A stretch of DNA of 64,000 bases from Blattamonas nauphoetae (GCA_033064195.1 JARBJD010000004.1:434001-498000), one strand, 5' to 3'. Shown: positions 11,701 to 24,880, counted from the first letter of the stretch. Notes: generated by a model from the letters alone, not told the origin. Numbers and translations are program-made.

Positions 11701-14700
11701 ACAAACGACGAGTCGTCGCAATGAGGTCGTTCATCGACTGTCCCAAGCAAGTTGCCCGGAATCTTCTGTCTCGTCTGCTGATAAACGAGAGCGATGAACT
11801 GGACAGACACGAAAAGCACGATTATTCACAACGCAACATGCAAGGAAATATGTTGGGAACAGCAAATGTCTCCAACCACATCACTCCGCGGATTCTTGGC
11901 GCCGATTCTTCAGCAACAGGATACCCGCAGCCATCTTATCTCGTTGAGCAAAGTCAGCAACAGGCCTCGTTATCGAACATTGTGGGAGCTCCTGTGAACG
12001 CGGGAGAAGTTCTTTTGAGTGTTGGGGGAGTGACCACGTCATCTCGAAGTTGGATGAGATCGTCGATGCGCGAACTGGGCGAGAATGGACTCTCGGCGAG
12101 AAGTGAGAAGGGGGACAGTGAAGCGGACAGTAACAACGAGACAATGGAGACGAAAGTGGACGAACTGGATCTTAATACGAAGGAGCAAGACTTCCATTCG
12201 CCACTCGCGAGGCAGATGGATGCAGACACACATCGAACAGAAACAGAGGACATCATGTCAGAAAGGACTGACGCTGGACAAGATGAGGAGCAGGGTGAGG
12301 AAGAGGGAGAGAAACGGGGCGAAGATGCGGATGAGAAGATCTCCAACGCTGAGGAAGACGTTGAGAAGGCTTCCAATGCTGAGGAAGACACCGAACAACC
12401 TGCCAAGGAGCCTGAGAATGAAGAGAAGGAAGCGAACAAAGAAGAGAACACTCCATCTCCCTCAAAAGACCCCAGCGCCGCATCCGATTCCGAGCCAGCT
12501 TCAGCCAGTTTCGGCGAGCCCGACCCATCCGAAGCAGAATCCAACACCCCCAACGACAAAACCAAGTCTTCATCACAAGACACTTTCTCATCCTCACACG
12601 CCAACCCAGTCACAATCAAACCAGTCCCAATCAGTCCAACAAAGCAAAGCAACACACCTCCATCCGAAATGGAGAAGCGATCGTTCAACCCTCCTGCTGT
12701 TGACCTTCGTCCTCGCGCTCTTTCGCATGTTGGGTCTCTCCCACATCTCTCCTCTTTCAACCCGAACGTTGCTGGATATCCAAACTTCGCGAGCCCACTT
12801 CCAATCACTGGAACGACGTCATCGTATCAACTTGGAGGCAGACCAGCACTGATCATGTCTCCACAAACAATGATTCACCCGATGGGACAGCTGGCACAGA
12901 CGCCTCAGAGTCAAGTGGTTCAGAGAAGAGGTCACAGGCAGACGATGAGCATGGTGGATTCGTCGTTCAATCCGTTGATGCTGACACCACTGGCGATGCC
13001 TGGAGATGAAGAAAAGAAAAGTGGAGAAAAGAAGAAAAAGAGGAAGAAGAAGGACAAAAAGAAAAAGAAGCACAGAAAACACAAGAAACATCGCAAACAC
13101 GAATCGTCAGAATCAGAGTCGTCCTCATCCTCGTCATCCAGTCAAAAACAAACCCCCTCTCCTCCCTCCCCCAAAGCCTTCATCGAACGCCAACCATCCT
13201 TCAGCATGCCGTTCAACCAGACCATCAACTCCCTTCCTGGCCATTCTCGACGCGCCTCGCTCAACCCCGCGAATTTCGGACACTACCCACCGACGTTCAC
13301 GCAAGCGTCGCTCCTTCAAATGGGAATGACGCCAACACACAGTTTCTCTCCTCAATTTGTGTCGAATGGGCAGTCTGTTTACATGCCATCGCCAGCTGTG
13401 TCCACTCCACACCCGCAACAAGTCAAACAAACCCCAAGTCTCAATGAAACCCAAGAAGTCCAGGAGAACAAAGAAGAACCACAAAACACAGTCCATGACG
13501 ATGAAGAAAATGAGCGCGAAGTGGCTGCTCAGGAAGCCATGGCTGCAAACGACGAAAAATTGGACGAAGCAGTCAGCGGAATCGGCATGTTCGGAGCAAC
13601 CATCACTGGCAAGTTCGTCTTCAATTACTGCATGGCACTGGTCGTGTTCATCGGAATGCACGGTCTCGCATACAGTGTGATGCTCGCAGCGACCAGTCAA
13701 GTTGTTCAGCAGAAGGACGGTGTTCTTCTCTCGAATTACGAAGGCGTGTTGACCAACCTCATCTGCTATCTGCAGCTCATGTTGGTCACTCGACCGAGAA
13801 CTCCTCCAACATCAAATTATGCTTTCGAGGGTTCGACTCGGCCAGGTTGGAACGACTTCACTCATCTCGGAAATGACGATTCTGCCATCCAAAAACAAAT
13901 TCTGACGATGACCCAATACTACGCTGCTATTCATCGAAAGTTGTTGGAAGGATCAAACTCAGACGACCCGCTCTACGAATCAGGAGACGACCTAATCGAC
14001 GCCCTTAAAGTTCTCCGCTCTGTCGATTCACCCGGAGTCTCGACTCTGGTGCATTCGGAGACGAAGTGCCTCATGGAAGACAAGTCCAGATGCACGGACG
14101 ACACAGGCGAACGATTATTTGGGGTGCGTGGGTCATTTATGGGCTTAGAAGCACTTATCCAGCTGTTTATTGATTCAGCACAGGCTGTTGGGACACACTC
14201 GACCCCTTCAGACATTCTGATGAACAATTCTTATGTCCAATACTGTAACACAGCGATCCAGAACGACATGCATTATGGGATTGAGACATTCAGTACAATG
14301 TTGAACGACAATCTGCACACGAACATCGATACGGCGAGAACAGCAATCATCATTGTCTGTCTTGTGTCCATCATCTGTATATACCTCTCATTCTCAACGT
14401 TCCTCCTCTTTGCGAGAGAGAACCTCGTTGATCAGGCAGTGACAACAGAACACATCGAACGGTATGATCCACACAACGATTCGAGAAAGAAGTCTGTTGA
14501 GTGGAAAGAGGCATTCATGGTCGATCTCCTCCGAATTGACGAATTCCATCGTAACGTGGCCGACAAATCCGTCATCATTCTCGACGTTGTGAACGACGAG
14601 ACCAAAACCAAGGTTGATCACAAAGCGGCGTTCAGAGCATTGCTGATTGCTTTCTTTGGAGCGCTGAACGATGAGGAGATCCTCATGAAGCGATACCGAG

Positions 14701-15126
14701 TGGATCGGGAGACAAGAAGAAGACACATGAATGAGCACACAAGGATTATTCGGAAGATGATCACTGCAATGCAAGTAGCGCTTGATTCGGATGTGAATCA
14801 GGCAGAACAGATTTTGAACACACTTAGTTATTGGTGGACAATTCATGTTCTTAAGAGCGATCGAGTGTGTTTTTCGTCTTTTTTCATCATTCTCTTCACA
14901 ATTTATCTCATCCCATCATTAATTCTCTCTCCCCTCTCACTCTCCCTTTCAGGACATCGCCCTCCGCCTTCACTCCAACATCTCGCCGTACGACTCCACA
15001 ACTCTCAACTTCCCAACCACTCTCGTCGTCCCAAGCTCGTACTCCCGCTTCCTCCACTCAGACCACGCCAGCCTCCAAGACCAGACAGCCTTCGATTCAC
15101 TCATCTCAGCTTTCGACGATGATTAG
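8752..15126 (+). CDS. TmcB/TmcC-like multi-pass membrane protein (4 exons)
   Basis: Introns at 8980-9011, 9146-9247 and 14865-14952 join four exons into about 2,050 residues. The last exon (14953-15126) ends FDDD and TAG. The N-terminal third holds many hydrophobic helices. A helical TPR-like block at about 10200-10830 includes WTFSALFNWHIL and LLKRYPDNATLLRAVGALF, the kind of segment typical of the tiny-macrocysts (TmcB/TmcC) family of amoebae and excavates. Further TM helices lie near 11020-11085, 11600-11690, 13610-13690 and 14335-14410. Between them is a long low-complexity cytosolic linker (12100-13520), acidic then S/P-rich, with a lysine block at 13005-13100. The role is probably that of a large membrane sensor or channel-like protein. 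The family name rests on recognition of the TPR block, and the molecular function is unknown. A related fragment is captured inside the MULE at 27287-30159. Confidence 0.8.
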
Positions 15127-15634
15127 AAACAGCTGCCGGAATCCTACCCACTTTTTCTTTTTTAACTTTTTTCTTATTTTGCTGAAGTGCTGTCCACAGC
15201 CTCGATAATCTTCTTTGGTCGAGTTTCTGTCAGATGTAATGAACACACACTCCAACGTGTCTTTCATCATCTCCCTTGTTCTGGAGGTTTCTTTCCAGCT
15301 CTTTGAACCAATAGTCTCATTCTGTCACTTCTTTCTTCTCTTTATTCACAATAATGCATTCTGTTCAAGTTTTTATTCTCTTTTTTTCGATTTGAATGTG
15401 ATTGGGATTGTGAAAGGGAGGAATTCGATCCTGCCCTTAGTGTGTCATCACTAGAGTTCTGACACCGAAAATGACGTACCTATTTCCTCAAATTTCGAAC
15501 TGTCGTATTCAGATAACTTCGGATACTTCCTCTCAATTATTCTACGCTTTTCTAAGATCTCAGGACGATGCAAGAGCTTTTTATGCTGACAAAATCATCC
15601 GCATTTTCCATAGTGTGTCCATCTTTTTTTAATT
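15127..15634. other. Intergenic, nothing recognised
   Basis: About 500 bp of AT-rich sequence between the TmcB-like stop and the next coding signal. I see no repeat, RNA gene or conserved frame. Confidence 0.5.
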
Positions 15635-17799
15635 TTGTCAGGAAGTCCCTCCGCAACCGACAACTTATTCGATCGAATTTATAGGTTTGAAATAGACACA
15701 ATGTGGTTCATACTCGCACATCTCGCCGAGAAGTTCACATTCAATTCCTACGATCGTACCAGATCCAACATCGAACGCACGGTCAAAGAAACACTGATTA
15801 CGGTCGACTCTACAAACTCAAAGCCTCAACAAACACCCTCCTTGATTTCATCATCGCCGAATTGAGACAGGTTCAGACTGTGTCCGTTGGTTTGTATCCC
15901 TTGAGCATGATCGAACCTCTTCTACCACATCTGCTGCTATTCATCAATTCAACCGAATGGTCGATCCAACGCAAGGCAGGCATCATCCTCAACCGTGTGA
16001 CCTCCATATCAAGAGACATCACTGTCCCAACCTTAAACCTTATTGGTACTGTCGGTCCAACAGCAGACATCAATTTAAACGATCGTACCTCGCTCGCTAA
16101 ACTGCCCATTAATTTCCCAGCTTCTTCGACTCTGATCAGACGCCTTTCCGATCTTTTTACAGACCCTGATTTCACGTCGCGTTGGGTTGAAAAAGTTCAG
16201 CTTCTCATTCGGATCGCCTCGTGTCTCATGACGTCATCAAAGACACTCGGAAACATGGCTAACTGCCTTCCTCTCACCCTCCTCGAATTGACCCTCATTG
16301 CAGCTCCACCGTCCAACCATCTCCACATTTTGACGATATACCACCAATTTGTCTTAGATTGTGGGAATTACGTTGTGATCAAAGCACCATTCATGAAGTC
16401 ACTTCTCCGTGCACTCACACCTGATGCACCCTCTAATGGCCAATTAATTGTCACACTGTCACAGTTTCTGACCAGTCTGGCATCGTTATCCACCGTCTGG
16501 GACGCACTCACTCCATGTCTATCAGACTCGACACCGTCGTCAAGACTAGCCCTGTCTCTCCTCGCCCGTATCGAAGCAGACAAACAGGAGACACCAGCAT
16601 TAAACGAAAACGAGGCTCAGCAGATTGTGGACAGGCTGTTGGAGATCGAACAGCAGTGTTCTCTCCACACGGACACTCAAAACACCAACAAGACAACCAC
16701 AGATGGAACGCCACTGTCACCACATGTCGACGGGAAAGGGCAACCAACATCGTCAGCCAGAACAGGGACGAGTGTGAGCCAGCTTGTGGATGTGTGGCGA
16801 GTGATGCGAATGGTCGTCTCCTCACTTGCCCGCTCGCCGTCGGGATTGGAAAGGATGCAACTGTTGTATCCGCTGATCTTCCTGCGATTGAAGGGGAGAG
16901 GCACCTCGCTCATCAGAAAAGATGAACAAGCTGAACCCAAGAAAGACGAACTGCTCACTGCTCTCTTACGTGTCTGCTCGGCGCTGACCCCACTGCTCCG
17001 AACAGTTGATTGCTTCCCACTCGTCCACCTCGTCTCGTCCTTCTCCAACTCGATATATCGCGACACGAATCATCGTCTTGTGTTGAGAACGCTCTCAAAG
17101 CCTTTTCTTGGAATGAAGGAGTTCTTCCTCCGGGTGGATGAAGCGACACAAGGCCTGTATGCATATGACATCACACGCCACGTCCTCTTCTTCACTCCTT
17201 CAGCGGAGGAAGTCTCAGCTGAAGCGGAGGATGTCCCAGCTGAAGCGGATTGTATCGTTTCTCGTCCACTTCCTCTTCTGAAATTGTTTGTGGACACTGA
17301 AGTGGAGTGTCTTGGAGTCAGAGAAGCCGCCCTTCTCTAACAGAACAACCGCACCACGCCTGATCAGACACGACGACAACTCCTTCTTCATCTGTTGTCG
17401 ACGATGGAGAGGACGAATGATTTCGATCTTTCCACTGTTTGTGGAGTCCTTCTGTCTTTCTCTCGTCTTCCTCCTGGCACAACTGAACTCATCCACTCGT
17501 TCAATGACACACTAATCGTCACACGCAATCCATCCCCACCTATGTGTCCCGAAGAAACGTGCCACTTGATGATTTCTCTTCTGAAGCTAGCTTCCCCAAA
17601 CGAGGCAGACAGCGAAGAGAGATGGCGAGTGGTGCTTCGCGAGGAAGGATCGGAAGACATGCTGAACATGATTCTGAAAGAGCCACTCGCAGAACTAGCA
17701 CGAAAGAACGGGATGAACTGCACTGTCCCGTCCTTCCTCTTCTCTTCTTCCATCATTTTTGGAGATAACATACCTGCTGGCACTCCTCCAGAGGTTTAG
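15635..17799 (+). pseudogene. Helical-repeat (armadillo-like) gene with in-frame TAA and probable N-terminal frameshift
   Basis: The main frame runs from 15703 and is rich in leucine helices of armadillo/HEAT style (LLPHLLLFIN, VEKVQLLIRIASCLM, LTALLRVCSALTPLL). It ends at TAA 17338-17340, but the same frame continues at once, with the same composition and no further stop, to TAG 17797-17799 (about 150 more residues). I therefore treat it as one gene with an internal stop. Upstream, 15635-15865 in another frame carries a protein-like stretch (FDRIYRFEIDTMWFILAHL). It seems to join the main frame near 15800, which would need a frameshift or an intron I cannot place. The best reading is a recently decayed host gene. 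Stop readthrough or a sequencing error are alternatives. No specific family is recognised. Confidence 0.6.
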
Positions 17800-18179
17800 T
17801 GAGCTGATCTGACCGATGGATCTCAAGATTCTCGCACCGATCAAGCCTTTTGCGTCATTTCCTTCCATCCTTCTCCATTCATTTTTTGTGACTTCTCTGG
17901 CTTTGTACTCTTCTGCGGATATTTGAAATATGTCGGGATTAGTCCTGACTCATTGTAAGATATCCCTCAAGCTCAGGCATTGCTGAAACTCACCCATTTC
18001 TGTATTTTCCGTTTCTTTTTTCAACCTGTGAAAGAAAATCATCGCACTTTTCGTGAGATGGGTGCCCTGTCAGACACTTTCTGTGAATGGGGTAGTGAAA
18101 GAATCGAGTCAAATCTGGGAACTATGGTAACTATTTGTTGTGGTTCCGATCAAAACTCAATCAAATCAGTCATTACTCA

Positions 18180-19238
18180 ATGAACACCAAATTAATGTCC
18201 GTCCAGAAACATTGCATGCGACCTTCCAATCGAGAGATACACGATGAGGAAACTTCCTCGCATCTGAACACCAATTCCAGACAAGACGAACCTGTCGAAC
18301 GCGCGTCCCAGTCGTTCCAGTCCCTTGTAAGCTTCGTCAAGGAAGGAAAGAATCTGACCAACCATGCAACAACCCAAGCATGCATACTGCTGGGCTCCCT
18401 TTCAGGTGAAATTAGTGACGATGTTAATCTCTACCGACTTGTGCCATCACCCGATGGTTCTTGTTCTGGCTTCACCGAATCAATGAGTCTGCTCCTTACA
18501 TCATCCAACGAGACGATTGTAAAAGCAGCATGGTGGCTTCTGACTTTCACAATCGCCTTCGCTTCAGAGCAAGGTCGGATGGACTTTCTTGCAGCTGGGT
18601 TCTTTAGTCTCTTCCCAACAGAATTCTATCAACAGAAAATCCATCTCTCAACCAAATACGGTTCGTATCTGATTGATGTCGTGAAAGACTGCATGAAAAT
18701 CTTGAATCCATCCAAGATGAGAGATCTTGACAAAAAACGACCCCAATCAAAGGACTCATTCGAAGAGATCTTCATGAACAAGTTCATCCATCCCATCAAA
18801 CCCTTTCTGGACAGTGTGTGCAAGAACAGACGACTCCTCCGACAAACACAGGATTCCTTCAAATTCACATGGCTTCTTGAAACGATGATGGAATTTACAC
18901 CGTTCCTGGAAGGGATGACCCAGTTCGTGTTGTCTTCTCCATTTGCCATCACATACACCGACTGCTTGCATTTCATCGAAGATGATTCCGCACTCAGCCA
19001 TCTTCTTCGAGGTGTGGTGAGAAACGCCCATATGTGGAAGAAGGAAGACCCAGCTGTTCGAAGGAGAAAACAACAGATTCTGGACAAAATGGTTGAAGAC
19101 GGACTTTTGGACGAGATCGAGCTGCACTTCCAATGCAGGAATCTGACTCACATCCAACGCATTAGTGTCTCCCTGATCATCACACAGATTCACTATCTGG
19201 GTCAGAATGCTCCATACCTCTTTGATTCCCTTCGATAA
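18180..19238 (+). CDS. Armadillo-like repeat protein, tandem paralogue 1
   Basis: The open frame begins at 18135; I prefer the methionine at 18180 (MNTKLMSVQKH), giving 352 residues. The body is helical: SFQSLVSFVKEG, SGFTESMSLLLTSSNE, GFFSLFPTEFY, FMNKFIHPIKPFLDSV, then KMVEDGLLDEIELHFQ and a terminal LGQNAPYLFDSLR. The pattern of short helices around an exposed TSSNE loop matches a lineage-specific armadillo-type family I associate with oxymonads. No enzyme motif is present, and the likely role is protein binding. It is followed directly by a diverged second copy in the same orientation, which shows tandem duplication. Confidence 0.6.
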   Translation: MNTKLMSVQKHCMRPSNREIHDEETSSHLNTNSRQDEPVERASQSFQSLVSFVKEGKNLTNHATTQACILLGSLSGEISDDVNLYRLVPSPDGSCSGFTESMSLLLTSSNETIVKAAWWLLTFTIAFASEQGRMDFLAAGFFSLFPTEFYQQKIHLSTKYGSYLIDVVKDCMKILNPSKMRDLDKKRPQSKDSFEEIFMNKFIHPIKPFLDSVCKNRRLLRQTQDSFKFTWLLETMMEFTPFLEGMTQFVLSSPFAITYTDCLHFIEDDSALSHLLRGVVRNAHMWKKEDPAVRRRKQQILDKMVEDGLLDEIELHFQCRNLTHIQRISVSLIITQIHYLGQNAPYLFDSLR

Positions 19239-19402
19239 ATGTCTGATCCTGGCCCTGTCTTTCTTTTGGTGAAGCCAGCACCACAACTTGCATTATTACT
19301 TCATAACAACTCTTTATTTGTGTAAAGTTGTTGGAAATGCTCTTGTTCAGGTTTCACCGACTCAGCACCTGTGAGGATGACTAAATGTCTGGATGAATCG
19401 TC

Positions 19403-20489
19403 ATGAGCAAAATGAAGAGGATCTGCCCAATCATTCAACTTTGTCATTGTTCAATGGAACCAAAATCAAACCCAGGCCAACACGATTCCCCTCAGCCCTT
19501 TCCCAGAGATATTCACTGTGATGCACCTCCCTTGTTTATGACAATCGAACTCAACACATTCACAACCTTCAAGGAAGCATCCCAGCTATTAATGTCACTC
19601 GTGGACTTCCTCTCAGAAGGAAATAATCTGGATTTCAATGCTACTGATCGTGCATGCGCTCTTCTGGAGTATATCGATGGTCAATTCTCCTCCGACAAGA
19701 GTATCTTCAAACTCGTCCAAAGACCGAATGATTCTTGTTCAGGTTTCACCGAGTCAATTGTGCTGCTCCTCACATCATCCAATGAAGATCTTTTCATGGC
19801 ATCATTGTCATTTCTGAGTCGAGTTGTTCACCAATCAATCGACTCGGTTTAGTATTTTGGAAACAGGATTCTTCAAAGTCCTCCCAAAAGCTTTCTTTCT
19901 CAAGGAACAGCACCTAGTGGCCCAACCTCTTATGTATCTGCTGGAAATCGTGAATTTGGTCATGCTCTGCTTGAATCCTGATTATTTGCGAAATATCTGC
20001 CGAGAAAGACGACGTTCCATGTATTCCTTGCAAGAAACCTTTGTCGACAAGTTTTTCCATCCCGTTGAACCATATCTGGAGTTCATATTCCAGAATCGAC
20101 ACCGAATCAAAGGCTCTCAAGACAGAAACAATTTTTTGGAACTGATTGGAACGATTGTCGAATTCTCGCCCTTGATAGAACAGATAACACAGTACGCCTT
20201 GTCATCTTCTCTGACTCTTGTCTTCACGGACTGCATTCATCACCTTGAATTGCAGCGCCAAACGAGACAGCTCATTCTGAATATTCTGAGAGGCATTAGT
20301 GCATGGCAGAAGGACAATAGATCTGTCCAGAAGCGAGGACATCAGATTCTTACCAAACTGCGTGAAGAAGGCATTTCCGACGAGATCGAGCTCCGATTCA
20401 GATGCAGAGACTATTACTTGTCTGATCACCGTGTTATCTTCATTGGAGTGAAATTTATTCACATATTGGGTGGGAATGCTCCGTTTTGA
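19403..20489 (+). pseudogene. Armadillo-like repeat protein, tandem paralogue 2, frameshifted
   Basis: It aligns end to end with the 18180-19238 protein: SGFTESIVLLLTSSNE, then GFFKVLPKAFF, FVDKFFHPVEPYLEFI, LREEGISDEIELRFR and LGGNAPF. The N-terminal half (19403-19852) ends at TAG just after VVHQSIDSV. The C-terminal half resumes in another frame from within the overlap near 19824-19850 (FSILETGFF). The break lies where the paralogue is continuous, so a small indel is the simplest explanation. The remaining sequence is free of stops, so either the loss is recent or there is an assembly error. Compared with copy 1 it also lacks the last few residues. Confidence 0.6.
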
Positions 20490-22648
20490 GCAGAATGAGA
20501 GAGTGAAGGCGTTCACAAAGTTGATTTGAAGGAGACTCATTCAACAATTCTTGAGACTTGATCCATGCAGAAAAGTAATCTTCTCTTCAGTAAAAACGTA
20601 CCTCAATCCGAATATCGTTTTTCTGAGACAACACTACAATTGTTTGAGACTTGAAGAAAAAAAAGCACTCTTGATCTTCAGGAAGTCTCGAGAATGGAGT
20701 CTTCTCACAGGGGATTCCATTGTATCTTTATTTTTGACGAACCTGAAGTAATTCGGAATCAGAATTCCAGCTGGCATGAGAAAAATCGAGTGATTGAATC
20801 ATCACCAACTCTTCCCATTTTTGCCTCGAATGACATCACTAAACCTCCATCATTCCCAACCAGACGAGAAGACTTTGGCCTTGTCGAAGTGTTGCCTGGC
20901 GAAACTTTCTTAAACTACAAACAAAGAGTCATTGACATTCTCAGAACGCAATCTCATTGCCGGCGGATGTGGCGCCATTTCAATGATACACCCATCCCAT
21001 CCGTATTCAAACAGTCTGATTTATTAGGGAATAACACATCAATTGACATACCAGCTTTGTGTCCAACTTCTCAAAGTTCCATTTCCAAGCAGACAACCCC
21101 AGTGAAAACTGACGGAGATAATCTCTCGTCATCGAAAGGTGTGGCTTCGCACATCGATCTTCTCCACGTTCGGGACTATTCTCGAAATTTTCCATTTAAC
21201 CCGCTTCGACTCTTCCATCTTCTCCCAAAACCTGATGAACCACCTCTAAGTGAATTCCGAAATGGACCCATTGTAACCAATCCGCCTCTTCCACTTCAAC
21301 GTGGCTTTGGAGACCCGATGGAACTTTTTTGTCCAACGCACACCCTTAAACTGGATGCACAATCATTTTCAACATTCACGTCTTCCTTCTATCCCCCACT
21401 TCCGTGTCTCCGCAATCCATTCACACCGCTGGAAGGATCTGATTTATATGACACTATCCACCCCAAAGATGGTCTGAAATACGTACAGCCAATCGGCCAT
21501 CCATCTTTTCCGTTTTATTCACCTTTCGCAACACACTCTGCCCTTCCCGTTCCTTACTCCAGCTCACTCACACCTCTCACTAACGATACTCCAGGCAATC
21601 ACTGCCTCGTCACCCATGCACAAGAAACGCTCCCAGAATTCGAAAAGAGAATCATGGGATCGGTCGAATCATGCGACAACCTCTCTCCCAACCATCTATG
21701 CTCGAAACTCCTCAGCCAACACCCAAAGGACAGCTACCCGCTTCTCCTCTTCCTCGTCCCTGCCCAGCTCCACCTCTACCCAGTCCACACCCAAGTCACC
21801 TCCGCCGACGAGATTGTTCTCAACGGAATGGTGCAACAAGACCCGACGTTCTCCCTCCCACGCTCGCAGACTGTTGATGGCGCTGAGCTCTTTAACAGCG
21901 TGGCGGGAGTGCTCACGCAGGGCAGGCGAATTGTGTCGCAGAGTGTGTTCTCCGCGACGGAAGACTGGCACTACGTGCTCGACAAGCTCAACTCGATCAT
22001 CCGCCCCACAATCGAGAAGGTTCAATTGGATTGGGATCGCCCCAATGACCCACACCGACCCATCGTCACGCTGGATCGGATGAACGGGTCAGGCGTCGAT
22101 GTCCGAGCGTTCGTGACAGGACATACTTTCGGTGAGTTAGCCTTGTTGAAACGGAGACCAACCATCGCTGACCTCCTAATTAGGTCATCGTCTCAAATGG
22201 TCAACCATATCAGGATCCATCCGGAAGTGGAGGCTCTGACACTCAACGCAGACATCAGAGGACAGCTCATCCTTCGTCTCCCTCCGCCCAGAGATCAGAA
22301 GCTGAAATACCTCCAACTTCTTCGAATCGCTGCGCATCTCAACCACGTGGCCCCAGAGAGTGAGCAGAAAAACGCTCGTCTCACCGCCGCTTCTCTCCTT
22401 CCGCAATTCTCGTCGCACTTCGACATTCCTCTTCATTCGCAGAACAAACCTCGCTTCGCAGATTTCATCGAACGATTCATCGACTTCATCATCCGCGTCC
22501 TTCTCGTCGAAGTCAAGACATTCGCTGAATTAGCCAACGCGGGCAAAACCAATGAAATCAGCCTCCAACTCTCAAAAGCCTCCCAATCAGTGAACGAGCC
22601 CACACTCCTCACCATCGCCCCCAAAAAGGGTGCCATCACTGATTTTTT

Positions 22649-24035
22649 GGGGTTGACTATAATCAATCCACCAAAGTATCTAAAAACAATCCATTTCGAT
22701 CAATCCCATCAATCCGACATTTTCATCTCTTTTAATGCATCACCCTTCGCCTTTTCATTTTAATACAGATCGAGTTTTCAAACTGAAGAGATGATGATTC
22801 TCATCTATTTAGTTCTCAAAGTTGATCCTAACCGAAAGAAAGTTACGAAATGACAAAATGAACGATCAAGTCACCGAAGTGGAAGACGGAACTAAATCAA
22901 AACAGAGTCACAATTTCCACAAAAACTCCATTTCTTTTGAGATGAAAAGAATCTCAGAAATAGCTCGATCTACTGAATTGCCCGTCAATCACCACAAACA
23001 CGTCCCACCACCGGGTTCCGCTCATTCGATGAGTGAAGTACGTGAATTCTATGTTCATGTCCAGTCTCACTGTGAGGATCGCACTCTAAAATGACCACTT
23101 CCTTCAATTTCGTCATGAACAGTGTCAGATACTCCACCATCCACGTGCGCTTCACCTGACTCACTCATTCAACCACTCTCTCCATCCTTTCTCATCTGAG
23201 CCGAGCGGCACTTGTATCTAATCCTTCCAAGCGACATGAGCGAGAGAGAGCGCAAGGAGAACGGCGGATACGATGTGTGGCAGGATGCCGGCAAGCTGGT
23301 CAATGATTTGCCTTAATTCTCATAAATAGGTTCGTCGTGCTGGCTGCGATGCACGACTCCATGTTGAGCATCAGAGAATCTGTGGGGCGAGGGTGGAAAG
23401 GAGAGAAATTGGAGAGGTGCCTTCCTTGCGGTGTGATTCTCGTAGAACGGTCACTGTGTCTGCTCCGTCTGCCGAAGAGGAAACCCAGCGAACGATGGCG
23501 ACGAAAAGAACAACGACGATGCGTGAGAGAACATAAACTGCTCATTTGACAGTTCGTTCGTTTCCCACCCGAATACACCTCACACGATACTCTGACTCCC
23601 GTCCACTTTTCTTCTTTCTTCTTTGCTTTGTTGATTCTGTCCCTTAACTTGTTGTTGCGTCCTCTGAGAGACACCAGAGTGCTGTTTCGTCATCGAATGA
23701 CATCTCTGATGGAGATCGTGCCGAAGTTGAGGGAGAGTCTTGGAAATGATGACTAGAGATTGATGTTTGATCATTCCACTGAAGATATGTTGAGTTTGGG
23801 AGGAAACTGTTCATGGAATTGCCGATTCCGCTTTTCAAATCACCAATGGGTCGATCAAGACTTGATGGGTTTCAGTCGAGTATTCTTGGGTCATTTCACG
23901 ATGTGGCATTCAAAAAGTTATGAAAGAGAAAGAGTGAAGCGCGAATGGGTTAAACTGATGAAAACATCGAATCGATGGGATTGATCGAAATGGAATGTTT
24001 TTAGATACTTTCGCGGATTGATTATAGTCAACCCC
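22649..24035 (+). mobile_element. Non-autonomous MULE-type transposon, about 1.39 kb
   Basis: Terminal inverted repeats of about 79 bp (22649-22727 and 23957-24035) begin GGGGTTGACTATAATC and match with few differences. They are flanked by a direct repeat GATTTTTT(G) at 22641-22649 and 24036-24044 (8 or 9 bp; the ninth base is ambiguous with the terminal G). Repeat length, terminal Gs and duplication size are Mutator-like, and the GACTATA motif is shared with the larger MULE at 24802-30353. There is no transposase frame inside. Small frames (22858-23094 plus, 23300-23674 minus) have no family I know. The element interrupts the phosphatase gene in frame. Confidence 0.85.
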
Positions 24036-24801
24036 GATTTTTTGAACACAACGGTCGTCACAAAGCCAACGTCTTTGGAAGGGTTGGTACAGTATGTTGA
24101 TCAGGTTCAAGTTCAATCGTCTGCGTGGGAAGGAGATGAGGCTCAAATGGAGGAGTCACCGCTCAGTTCTGTCGTTCTGACTCTTGTCGACCAAGACGCT
24201 GTGTCCAGAAAACAACAACTGGAAAAGGAGGAGGAAGAAATTGAGAAGAAACGAGAAGCAATGAAAGGCCAGATTGTTGAACATGGACCAGAACGCATGG
24301 ATGATGGACCAATAATGGAACCGCCAGCATTCCCGAATCCTTCCCCATCGATGACTGAGACGATGGTGGATCAAGCCCAGTCAAGTCAGCATGACGTCAT
24401 CACTTCGCTGGACTCGGCATCCATCACATCTGCCCTCCAACCTCAGCAAACACCAGCATCCAAGCCAGCCGTACGAAGAAAGAAGAGGCCACCAGTTGTT
24501 CCAACCAGCAAAGAACACTTAGCACAACTTGACAGTGAGTCCGGACTGTTTACAGAACCTTCCGTGCAGAGCGAGGAGAAGGAGAGTGAGGGCGTCCTGC
24601 TCCGACTTCTTCAAAACCCTTCCCTCGACGAGAATGATGAAGCCGTGGAATTGTTAGCTGGAAACATGTATGGAAGCGAACAGACAGATGAAAGTCCATA
24701 CGGCGAAGTGATGGACCAGCAAGACAATACCGATGCCCAACCAACCCGCAGGACGCCTTCAATCTTCCGGACAAACGTGATGTCAAACACAGCCACCAGC
24801 A

Positions 24802-24880
24802 GGGGCCGACTATATCTCATCAAGCATTCCATCTATATCTCATCAAGTTTTGATCAGACCTTAACCCTGTCCCTTAATAG
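24802..24880 (+). repeat. Left TIR of the 5.55-kb MULE
   Basis: 79 bp with an internal tandem motif (TATATCTCATCAAG occurs twice), ending CCCTTAATAG. Inverted copy at 30275-30353. Confidence 0.9.

Noticed and set aside
11954-12852. Overlapping serine-, arginine- or lysine-rich frames opposite the TmcB-like linker
   Set aside because: They are shadows of a low-complexity coding region on the other strand or frame.
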